Source: Gossypium raimondii (lineage: Eukaryota; Streptophyta; Magnoliopsida; Malvales; Malvaceae). From it: a stretch of DNA of 64,000 nt. Where the stretch lies: NCBI RefSeq assembly GCF_025698545.1, contig NC_068570.1:48875924-48939923 (forward strand), written 5' to 3'. Shown one piece after another: positions 1 through 10,684 of this stretch. Positions within the stretch are counted from its first letter, which is position 1, and every line of letters starts with the position of its first letter. Below the pieces are notes generated by a model, which was not told where the DNA came from, did no database searches, and saw only the letters and a program-made list of their open reading frames with translations. A program made the position numbers and the translations under genes.

Positions 1-365
1 ATCGTTTCATATTCTTCTACATGGAAAAAAATAAGTCATTAAATTTGATGCAAACAAACTTGCAATTTCAGTAAAGGGAATTAAGAAACTGATAATATGT
101 ACCGACCATCAAATTGTATGGAAAATACGATGCAGAATCAACAACAAAGTTGACTCTGGCTCCCACACTAGCAGCAACAAGTTGAAGATAAGCAACATGG
201 GACCTACTTACCTGTTTAAACTTCTGGTTGTAAAACCATGACAAGACATTTACCACCCAACAATTAAAAAATAATATTCATTTTGATGTTATAATAAAAA
301 TTCTCTTTGCAATACTTTATAACTAATGCTTCGTCATATTTCATATTGTTAACATAACTCAAGTC

Positions 366-982
366 ATGTCTGCTCTTCCTTTCATTCCCCTCCTTCCGGG
401 TAGCATGAGATCAATGTCTGTAACATGCTCTGTTCCTTTTCATGTTCCAGTTAGAACATCAAATCCAGTTATCAAACATGCCAACAACATCTTTATGCTT
501 AAACACAATCATGTTCCTGGAAAGAAATCTTCCACATTTCAGATGAGATCACTCTCCAACAACACGGTCAGTATCTTGTATTCCATGTTCCTTGTTCATC
601 TAGATTACTTATCCATCATGAATGTTTGATGTCTGCTTCATCTTCTAACAGGTTTTCGAGGATCAATCCCAGGCTGTAATCTGCTATAGAGATGAAAATG
701 GAGAAATAGTTTGTGAAGGGTACGACGAAGGCCCTCGTTTTCCTCGACAGATTCCGGGTAAGTCCTATCATCTGAGGTAAGAACTCGTTCTCAGATTCTT
801 TGTTAAGCCACATTCGAATTACTGTGAACTCTGTACTCCAAGTTGAAGCTTTTTGGCAATGTTCTGAAACCAGAGATGCTGAGATCCTTGATCTTCTAAG
901 ACATAGATGGCTCCAAATTGTTAATGGTGACGGGTTCGGCAATGCTATTAAAGGTGTTATCATCGTGAAAAATGACTCCTAG
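366..982 (+). CDS. Small conserved-looking plant protein of unknown function, three exons
   Basis: Exons 366-566, 652-757 and 843-982 join in frame to 148 codons plus TAG. The splice sites are ACG|GTCAGT...AACAG|GTT and CCG-G|GTAAGT...CCAAG|TTG, with phases 0 and 1 that fit exactly. The N-terminal ~65 residues are rich in Ser, Thr and basic residues with few acids, as in a plastid or mitochondrial targeting peptide; that localisation is an inference. Exon 2 encodes an acidic motif (CYRDENGEIVCEGYDEGPRF). Exon 3 encodes a helix-like segment (RDAEILDLLRHRWLQIV) and ends close to it. I recall similar short plant proteins but know no function, so none is given. The gene converges on FAB1. The start is the first ATG of the open frame. 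Confidence 0.72.
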
Positions 983-1646
983 TGGAACGAATTTAATAGG
1001 TTCACTAGTAGAAAGCTTTGGCTCTTACTAGATTCCACAGATTTCATTAAATAATTGTTTCTACAAGAAAGACACTTCCAAGTATTAGAGATTGTATATA
1101 GATAGCTACAAGATCTCTCTCTTGTAATCACTTTGTTTTTGCATATTGATGATCAAAGCTAATAACCCCTTTAGATTTGCTGTTATTTTTCAATTGATAT
1201 ATGTGCTTAGCAGTTGCAAACCAAATTGCAAAAAGTGAATGGTAGGAACACTAAATAGCAAATCAATTCTGAATTAAGGATGAACAAACAAATAATGAAC
1301 ATAGGAAAGACTTGGGGAATTCTTCTATTTCATTGTGATACATGAAAAAAAATTTGGCGGACAAAAATACACTACATAATAGAATGCTAAATCAAATAAT
1401 ATAATATTTTGTACAAAAATTTCCTGCAGAGATCAAGAACTATCAGATCTTTGACAGAAATTCCAATGGCTTTAGACAGCCTTGTTTGGCATCGACTAAC
1501 AAAAACATTTTTTTGGATCTCTTTTGGCGTAAAAGAAAATTTTCTCTTCAAAAAGACTTCAAAATATGGAAAGAATCAAAAGAACAAGGGAAAAAAGAAT
1601 GGTAGAGTTTAACTTCCAAATTATAAATTTGAATGTTGAATGAGAA
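983..1646. other. Intergenic space between two convergent genes (3' UTRs)
   Basis: AT-rich, with no credible coding exon. It should hold the 3' UTR and poly(A) region of the small plus-strand gene, with AATAA-like stretches after 1060, and the 3' UTR of minus-strand FAB1 just above 1646. Confidence 0.5.
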
Positions 1647-4600
1647 TCACTTAGCTGAGGTCCTACGTTGGCCCGTCTCTTCACCTGTATCCGACTGAGA
1701 TTTGCTTGGAACGGAAGGAGGAGACCACTGATCTGGGATCATTAGAAAATAAGTTGACATTGCTTTCCTGAACCTTTTCTTGTATTGTTCAGGTGAAATT
1801 ACTGTGGGTGATGCATTCTTTGGCCCACCAAGGATGCCTGAAGCCTTTACCCAAGTTTCAAGATGCTTGTCCCAGGTATACTGCCTCAAGAAATCAATGG
1901 TTCCCAGAACTAACTCATGCTTCTCCTCATCCACTCCAACCAGTAATGAGTAATCCATCACGTCGTTCGCCTGCAGGGAGGGAAATAACAAAAGAAATGA
2001 GCAAAATTGGATGATGTGTGCTCTAGTTAACATAAGTTTGCAAATGCATGTCATGTAAACTCCAAGCAACGATTTAAAACTTACTGCAAGGAAAGCAGTG
2101 TCATTCCAGACTGCTCTTTCCAACAAACGCTTCGCTTTATTACCCACAAAAATCGGAGAGGTCGGCATTTGTTCGAGCAAGTTCTGATCTAGCAGAACCT
2201 TGTTGCTTCCACTAGAATCAGGATTATAACGAGATCTAGAAGATCCTTTGAGATCATATAGCCGTGTGACACTTCTCCTAAACAGAAGATTCTCCATAAC
2301 CAATACATCTATCCTTGATTCTTTCCCACCTTTAGGTTGCTTTGTCGTAACCTTCCAAGAAAGAGGGGGGGGGGGGACATCAACAATAAGAAATAAATAA
2401 ATATTATAAAAAAAATGAACACTGTTTGCACCATCTCATTCCTAAAAGCATGAAAAAGCAAAGGTTCTCTGCCCTTTCTAAGTCCCCTCAGATCATTTTC
2501 ATTCAAAAGTATCAGCAGTTAGCATCAATCACCCAGAAAAAAAATTATAAACAGGAAAGCTTCACCATGCAGGCTTATACCTTTTTTATGCAAAACAACC
2601 TTAATTTTTGAGCACTTAGTTAATGGAAAACACAGGTCAGTTTGGGATAGCTCCAGCTTCTTTAATGATCACCATAACTGACCATTTGTCTTATAGATTA
2701 GAGATTATGATATATAGCATTAGAGCATATTAAACCCTAGAAACAAGCACCTGATAAATACCAAGAATCTTCGCCAGGGATGTTGGACTTCTAGATCTAA
2801 TTGCTTCAGACAAGTACTTGAAATATTCAGGTGCAAACTTTAGAAATGATTCCAACTCTGTCTTTGAGACTTGTTTAACAATAAACCGATCGTCCAAGGT
2901 CTTTGCAAAGAAAGCATTGCTCTTGCCACCCTGAGCTCCCCACTTTTTACAGCGACTCAGAGACCTTACAAAATCCATCTCTGATGGGCAACATATTTTC
3001 CTTAATGTTTCAAACCACTTTGCATAGTAACAAGTCACCACATATTTCACTTTATCTGATCCATCATCTCCAAATGACACCCGGACATGCAAAGACTTCG
3101 TACGAGAGAGTGGGTCAATAATCAGGGAGCTGCGAGTTCTAAGAAGGCCATCTGCTGAACCAAAACTTCTATGAGGATCTAAGGCCAGATCATCAACAGA
3201 ATGGCTCAACTGAAAATTCACTGAATCAGAAAGGGGTACTGAGGCTGTTGAAGCCCCCTGGTCTTTAGGTCTATCCCCATCATCACTTAGCTGGGAATGG
3301 TATTCGGGTGATACTAGAGCATAAGATATCATACTTGTGAGCTCGTCATCATAAACTGGAATAACAGTGTCATTAATACCCACCGGCAGAAGCAGCCTAG
3401 CCCCATCTTGCAGTTCCAACTCTCTAAACGATGAAACATTGAACCGATCATATGCACTGAATGTATCAAGCTTTGAAGCACTTCCTAGAAAGTCTTTGTT
3501 GTATGAACGGTAGAAACTTAAGAAAGGCATTTTTAACCAGCTTACAAAGTCTTCCATATTTTCAGAACCTATACTGAACAATGCAGGAGAAGCAGAACGA
3601 ACAACCTTTGGCGCAATCTTTTCTTCATAATCACCTTGCAAATCTACAGCACAAAAATCAGGAAGTGAAAATGAATTTTTCTTAGATAATACAGGTCCTC
3701 GCCGAATTTCGCCAGTCCAAGCAGCATCAAGGGTATCCGACAAATTTTCTATCACAGGAAACTGGCCTTCAGACAAGGCCCTGCGCACATTTGCCTTAGG
3801 CTTATCATTGTCATATTGATCAAACATGCTTTGGCTAACAGAAAGATTATTGTAGTCTTCATTTTCACAATTTGAATTTCTGTTCATGCCTGGTTCTTGA
3901 TGGACTGCATCTGACTGATTTGTGTTTCCATTTACTTTTCCTTGATCATAGTCTGTATTGAGCTTTGCATCCACCAAAGTAGAGTCACTGCATTCAGAGC
4001 CTTTTCCATCTTTCAACATATCCATGTCCTTGATCCTCTCAATTTCAGTGGGAGGTTTCTCCTCATGTCCTGAAATTGAATTACTGCAACTGTTCTGGGG
4101 GCTGTAATTTTCTAATTTGGCTGCAAAAACCAGGCGTTGGTCCCACATATAAGATTGGAAAAGTAACTGCCGGCGCAACCGATTAACTTCAAGAATGTCA
4201 ATAACAGGTTGCCCTTTTCTCCCTTCCCTTTTCAAAGACTTTTGCAATGATTCCTAAACCAAGGTGAAACAGACATAAAATCCACTGACAATTAGGCCTA
4301 GACATAAAAAGCAACTCAAGTATGTGAAAAAGTACAACACCATAGGAGGTCTCACCTCAAACTCCAGCTTCTCCTTTTGTAATATTCCTTCTAATTCAGC
4401 AATTTGATGTCTTGATTCAGATGTTTCCATGTTACTATCAAGTGGCCCCAATCCCATTTGTTTTTCAGCAATTTGCCCTAGGGACTTTAGTACTTCAGAA
4501 AACAGAATCTCTGCCTGGTTATCCACCTGTTTATAACAATAAGATAAAAATAGATTACTCAAATGCAGAGAGATCCAAATTGGCTCCTTCATAAAACTAA

Positions 4601-6384
4601 AACTATTATCATTACACCTTATCTGTTTCTTTCTGTATCCAATCTTGATTTTCATAGTCAAATTCAAGTTTTGAAGGTGGAAGGTAGACAGAATGAACAT
4701 CAATTGTTGCATACCGAAAGCAAGCCACCATTCTCCCAAATCTACATGTGTTTAAACAGTGAGAGAAATGATATGATGTACGAAGTTTTTCTGGCTAACA
4801 ATTCCTGATATTTCACTAGCCAGATCATGATCTAAATCATTCAATTATAATATATCAAAATTGTAATTAGTTCACTAGAACAACCAAAAAGTCCCTAAGA
4901 TCACTCAAAAATATAATATGATTAATATCATGACGAAGGAGTTTGTATGGCCAAAAAGAAAAACAGAGATTAATGACACTTTGAGGTGAACTATAATCAT
5001 AAGGATCAATGTCCTGCACAAAACCATGTTCTAGCACATTCTTGTTGAGGGCAACTATTTGTACTCACACATGATATTCGGTTAATAATATAAAAACAAC
5101 AGGGAAAGAATATTACCCATAGAAACGAAGACAATCTCTATGTAAAGAATGGCCACAGCTAGCAACCCTGCTCGCAGCTGCATGGTTTGAGAAACTAAGC
5201 TCCAAAAACTTCCCAAATGATAACCCCCAAGCAGCATCAGACATCACTCTTCTGAGAGTCGCCGGAGGAGAACCATTGGTCCTAGGACATTGCAAGCATC
5301 TATGCCACATCCAGATCTTGCCCTCTTTTTCACCAGGCAAGAAAAATTCAGGGAGTTTCTTAACAGAAATGGTGAGTGTTCCTTGTCTATGAGTATAACA
5401 GTGAACATGTGCTTCTGAAGGCAAGTCACATGAATTGCATCGAAAACTCTGAAAAGAATCATCAGTCTCCTTAGTTTGGAGAGAATTACTGCATCTGAAC
5501 AAAGAAATACATAAATGTGAGGAAGAGAAAGTACACCTGATCAAACAAATGATCCCGCAAAAATCGACCCAAAGGTTTATCAAAACTGCCATAGTACTTG
5601 ATCCGAAAGAGATGGGATCTTTCGCAGACAGTCCCTTTCCGCACACATCGAGATGATAAAGATACCAAAATGCTCTGATTATCAGAAGGTGCAGAAGGAA
5701 ATGCTTCATTTAAAGTTTTTGACACTTCAGATTGGTTATTATGGTTTTTATCATCTTGTTGCACAGATGTTGCCTTTGAACCACCTGATTGAAGTTCAAC
5801 CACTGTGCTATTATTCTCCGAGTTAATGTGTGCCAAAGATTCTAACGGGTGGACACCATTATTCATGAAAGCTGGCTTACTTTTGTCCACCATAATTTCC
5901 CTCATTGAGGATTCTTTGGTACCCATTTCACTTTTCTTGGAAAATGCATCCAAAATATTCTCAGAAGTAGTTGATAAAAGGGCAGTTGACTTTTTCACAG
6001 TGGGTTGTACAGACCACAAGCTTGTACCTTTACTTAAACAAGATGCTGGAGTTTCTTCTATCTTCTGAATATTGCGACTGATGATTGCCGATGGAACACT
6101 GTTAGCTCTTTGTGGTCCACTACAATGTTGAGATCCCTGGGGCTTTACATTGGCAGGAGTAGTAAAACCGGGAACCGTCGATATTGACCTTGCCAAGGTT
6201 GATGGTTTATCCGGAAGTGCCACAGTCATTGGAGAGTTGGGGAATTCTGGCAAAGAGGCACCTTCATCGGCAAGAAATGATGTCTCCAAAGCCAAGTGAT
6301 AAGCTGCAAAAATTCCATATTGGATTACATTCTTGGCTTTCTTCAATTCATCTCCATTTGCACCCCTAAGCAGTATCTGAAGCA

Positions 6385-6431
<47 letters not shown>

Positions 6432-9400
6432 TCAGTTAGACTAATGAAATGATCCATCATAGCAATAAATTTCATATAAATCCACACTGGGGGCAACATG
6501 AATATTATCTGTATCGATTGTCTTTTTTTTTTTTGGGTTAGTTTAAAAAACTTACAGTGCAACCCAATGGCTTAGGGCAGCCTTCAAAATACATTAATGT
6601 CTTGGCCAATTTCTTCCCTCCTTGCCTAGCAGAGCCAAGATCTTCCCTGAACCTCTCAACATGAAATTTTTCACAGTAGCCCAGCTTCTGAGAAAAGAGA
6701 TGGTCAACGGAAGGGACTATTTGAGCGCCAGTGCAGCGTGAAATGCGTTCTAATAATGGCCTCTTGATATTGAGAACAAGTGATATGTTTTTCTCCAGAA
6801 GATATTCCTGGGCAAATCGAGAGACTGATTTCTCTACTAGAAGGATATTAGGTTTATGTGCATGTATCTTTGCTACAGCCATCTTCAAATGATCCATTTC
6901 CTGGTTAAAGATGCCAAACCAGTAAAAGAACCACAAAAAGTAGAATTTAGAAAAAAAAACATCATGGAAGTAAAAATCAATGAAGCAAAATAGGAAGGAA
7001 CACATAAAACATGAAACACCTGTAGCAACAAAGTATCAAAACTTGACAATAGGTTAGAGACCCGCTGGTATTCAAGAGCTCCACCAAGGATCATCAACCG
7101 AGGTTTCTCTACTTTTGAATTCATTCTTCGATGAGCAACATTTTTCTTGCAAACAACTCCCTTGATAACCATACTATAAGAACCATAGGAAAATCAGAAA
7201 CAGTAAATAAAATGAAATAAAATATAAAAGGTTCATAACCAGTGCAGTATTATACTTCAATTAGAATGAATGATGCAGCAAATTAGTGCAACTGATAGTT
7301 TAATGTCAGAAATTACTATCATGAAAACCTGCAATTTACTCGTAGTATGAGACAGTAGAAAGAACTGAAGGGAGGTAGCAGATCTTGCAATGTTTAGGCA
7401 GTGGCAAACTGTGAGATTTTGGAGTTTAAAAGAGAGGAATCTCCATCTAATTGGCATGTCACTCCTGACATAATAATCTAATTCTTTTGCTTTTCAATCG
7501 GAAATCAATGACTTTCTCAAGTTGCTGCACCAAATGTCAATATGGACAAATGGAGAAGAACAATTCAAGTCAACAATTTTTTTTTTTTTTTGGGCTCACG
7601 CTTTAACAGTATCTATAGCAATTTACTCAGATAAGATTGTAGATTGATTCATCTCTTATTCATCATAGACCAGGTAAAATGAAGAGTTGAATTTGATGTT
7701 GTTAAGAATCATATTAAGAAAATCCTAGCATAAACTTGTTAGATTCACATGAGTTATTAAATTAGGAACCTGCTACTCAGCAGCCAAACTTAAGCCAGTA
7801 TGCACTATATTAATATGCTGAAACCTTAAAGAAAAGGGTTGATGCAGACAATACAGGGTTATCTGTTTTACAAAGCAATCATAGTGGTCATCTCAGTGAT
7901 TTTATCTAATTCATATATCTACATTCACAAGAACAAAATGGCATAAAGGATGGTACCACACAAACATTTATTATCTGATGTAACGTTTACCTCTCATTGC
8001 GAAGCCCAGAAGCTATGCATTTCACTTTAACATATCCAGCAGGGTCCATCTCTCCCCCTTTGCTTGTGTATGGCTTCAAAAGTGAAGCAGCCTCCCAAGA
8101 AAGAGCGGTGATGATCTCCAACCAGCTATCTTTACTAAATTCATCACCCAAAGGAAGGTTCTCGACCTGTAAAAGCTGAGCAATCAAAGCCCTAAAATGC
8201 CCATCAACAATATTCTTTGTTACTTTCTTCTGCTCCTCATTCGACCTACTATCCCTAGAGCGAGATTCCCCACTTCCGAAACTGCTTGACTTGCGCCAAT
8301 ACTCCCACTCACTTGCACCTTCACCGTCATCCTCTTCTTCAAACATAGCAGCTTCCCTCTCATCTTCTTCATCTTCTGGTTCAGGAGGGAGCCAAAGAAG
8401 TCCATTTTCAAAATCTACAGGCTCAGCAGCATATAAAGTAGGTGATGCTTCATGTTCATCACCATCGTGTTCATCTTTCTGCACAAGCTGTGATATTCCT
8501 TCCACATCTGGTGAAGGAACACGGTTGACAGGAGAAGTGCTTAAACTATTTGAGTCGATATTTTCTCTATCAGGATAAACTTTCTGTGACTCATCATCAT
8601 TACTAATGTCATCAAAGTCAATAGGAGTATAGTAGCCATCATCTTCAGAGAAATGCGATGTCTCAGAATCAGACAGATATAAGCAGTACTCATCATCCTC
8701 ATCATCAATCCAAACCTTTTGAGTCAATATTCCCTCAGAACTTCTTGAGTCAATATTTCCTCCATCATTATTGCTCATCTCATCAGAACTAAGAGGCGTA
8801 TAGTAGCCATTATCTTCAGAGAAATGCATTGTATCAGAACCGGCCATATATAAACTGTAGTCATCATCCTCATCATCAATTCCAATGCTGAAAGAATAGC
8901 AAGCAACGTTTAAGTATTAAGAATAGAATCTCTCCAAATCTTCCAATTGGTTTCAATGGCTATTTCCTTTTTCATTCCTTTTTCTGTTTTCTAGAGATCT
9001 ATTCAATAGGCAGAACTAGTTAAAATATATTAATGAAAAAAATGACAATAACGCTAATAGAAATGGACAAATATATATATGTACATACAGATACCCTACG
9101 GCCCAAGTCAAAATATAAAGAAATCAGTTATGCTTGGCCGGTAGACAAAACTTTAAAAATTTTAAGAAAAATGCAATTAAGTGCAAGAACATCTGACCTG
9201 CTCCATGAAAACTCATATTGGCTGGAAGATGGATCTTCTGCATCCAGAATAAGATCATCGCTAAACTTGGGTGTTTTCTGGCTAGGCCTGCACATGCCTT
9301 GCCTCATTGCGGAACGAGGGCTGGGAATAGACCTCCGGTGCAAATGTTGGAATCGTCTGGCTCGAAATGCCACTGAGCTGGTAATACTGGTGGCCAACAT

Positions 9401-9766
9401 TGAGGAACAAAGATCCTGGTCGGGCACCCACACTTGACCATCATTGGTATATATCCCCAGCCTCCATTGCTTGAAACAATAATCGCATACCCGCATCATC
9501 TCCTGTTCTTCGAGGGGGATCTGTGGGTCATAAGATGGAGCAGGAATTGAGTTTGCTGTACACTTGGCACAGAAAACTCGGCCACAGAGTCGACAATGGT
9601 GTCGACGGTTAAATAATGTGAATTGGGCATCACAGTCATAGCATACCCTGCAGCTATGACCGGGCATCCAAAAATCCCGTGATACATTAGCAGCCTCTGA
9701 TTGCCAAGGGAGCCACGACTTTAGTAAACTAACTAGCTCAGAAAATATGTTGTTAGGAGCATCCAT
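1647..9766 (-). CDS. FAB1: 1-phosphatidylinositol-3-phosphate 5-kinase, FAB1A/B (PIKfyve) type, complete
   Basis: It phosphorylates PI3P to PI(3,5)P2 on endosomal and vacuolar membranes. Eleven coding exons in transcript order (all minus): 9766-9198, 8887-7991, 7173-7020, 6900-6556, 6376-5537, 5448-5117, 4741-4618, 4526-4356, 4253-2751, 2351-2085 and 1970-1647. Every junction is GT-AG and phase-consistent, giving 5,526 nt (1,841 aa), which matches plant FAB1A/B length. Domains: FYVE zinc finger ~34-101 with RRHHCR; acidic duplicated region ~190-310; TCP-1/Cpn60-like domain ~500-700; conserved Cys-rich region ~920-1090; PIP kinase domain ~1540-1841 with the glycine loop GAQGGKSNAFF, lysine in FIVKQV, DLKGSSRSRY, MDYSLLVGVD and IDFLRQYTWDK. 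FAB1C/D-type paralogues lack FYVE, so this is A/B type. ATGs at 9769 and 9802 are in frame; 9766 (MDAP...) is chosen by family resemblance. No disablement seen. Confidence 0.96.
6388..6429. repeat. (TA)n microsatellite in a FAB1 intron
   Basis: About 21 TA units lie in the intron between the exons at 6900-6556 and 6376-5537, about 12 bp from the acceptor at 6377. Confidence 0.95.
8539..8880 (-). repeat. In-frame 171-bp tandem duplication inside FAB1 exon
   Basis: Two copies start with the same 19-mer (attgatgatgaggatgatg) ending at 8880 and 8709 on the plus scale, a period of 171 bp or 57 codons. Each copy encodes DDEDD-Y-LY, then HFSED-GYYTP, then an S/N/D-rich tail. The copies differ at many positions, so the duplication is not recent. 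Confidence 0.8.
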
Positions 9767-10650
9767 CATCCATCTACCAATGATCCGACTGCCCTCATTC
9801 ATTATGCTATGTTCATTTGGCACCCGTAACAAACCATAACCTACATAGCCTGAAGACACAATCCGACCAACGAATAATTGACACTAATCCACCTATCTAA
9901 GTAATTCTTACTTCTTCATCTCATCCAACAATGAAGACTATATGGTACGATAGAAACAGGAAACTGCTTCCACCTTCATTAAACCCTTATCCAAATCAAT
10001 CCTCTCGGTATTTCTCCTAAACTGAAATAATTTTTTTGTCAAAATTCTTCTATCTTCAATTTGTCCAACCAAATCACAAATTGCAAGAAAACCAGACCTT
10101 AATATAAAGGGTAAAATTATAAGACTGATCCTCAGTTACTATAAAATAAGATCAAAGCACACCCCTTTTCACGAACCAATACAGATCCATCTTTCATCAA
10201 TAACTCACAGGCGGAATTTAAACAAAACTCAATGTTCAACCAAATATCATTTCCTCATTAAAACAACCCAACGATAATCAATCAATCAAATTTCCCCCTC
10301 CCCACAGATAGATACAAACAGATTTTTACGCAATTCAACCCTTTTACCTTGGATTACCAATCAACAACGCCATCATCAAACAAACGATGATCAACCTCTT
10401 GAAGAATGAAGCAACTAGCCAACCGATTCTTGCCACCCACGCAAACGAAAAGCAGGTGAAATCCAAGTGAAAGAGAAAGCCATCACAAACCTAGAATGAG
10501 ATTCTGCGTCAAGAAACCAATAGAATGTTGAAATTCTTGACCTTGATAATGAGCCTATCGTTCGCAAGATCAAAAAAAGAACCCCATTTTTTCTATTTTG
10601 CAAGTTTGTATCAAAAACAACACCTGAAAAAGCCTATGCATTGTTTCCCA
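9767..10650 (-). other. FAB1 5' leader with a probable intron
   Basis: An acceptor TTCAG lies at 9854-9850, just above the coding start, and a good donor AAG|GTAAAA lies at 10348/10347. Leader exons would be about 10650-10348 and 9849-9767, with an intron at 10347-9850. The frame open from about 9859 begins with GTG, not ATG, so the open extension above 9802 is not itself evidence for a longer protein. Several upstream ATGs occur in the first leader exon. Exact ends need transcript data. Confidence 0.55.
9841..9846 (-). promoter_or_regulatory. AUGUAG start-stop upstream ORF in the FAB1 leader
   Basis: The minus strand reads ATGTAG four bases after the predicted leader acceptor and about 70-75 nt before the main start at 9769/9766. 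AUG-stop elements can stall ribosomes; the plant NIP5;1 AUGUAA element is the known case. Function here is inference. If the first leader exon is joined as predicted, a second short uORF starting near 10375 would also read across the junction. Confidence 0.4.
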
Positions 10651-10670
10651 TAAAAAAAAACAATTTGCGC

Positions 10671-10684
10671 ATACTATATATATC
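10671..10684 (-). promoter_or_regulatory. Possible TATA box of FAB1
   Basis: The minus strand reads TATATATAG about 25-35 bp upstream of the presumed transcript start near 10650. AT-rich surroundings make chance occurrence possible. Confidence 0.35.

Noticed and set aside
68..256. Minus-strand open frame with a CAG|GTAAGT donor-like site near 205-214
   Set aside because: The donor looks good but no acceptor or homologous motif supports an exon, and the window edge is close. It may be the end of a neighbouring gene.
9767..9859. Longer FAB1 N terminus beginning at 9859
   Set aside because: The codon at 9859 is GTG and a splice acceptor lies at 9850, so this part is intron or leader. In-frame ATGs begin at 9802.
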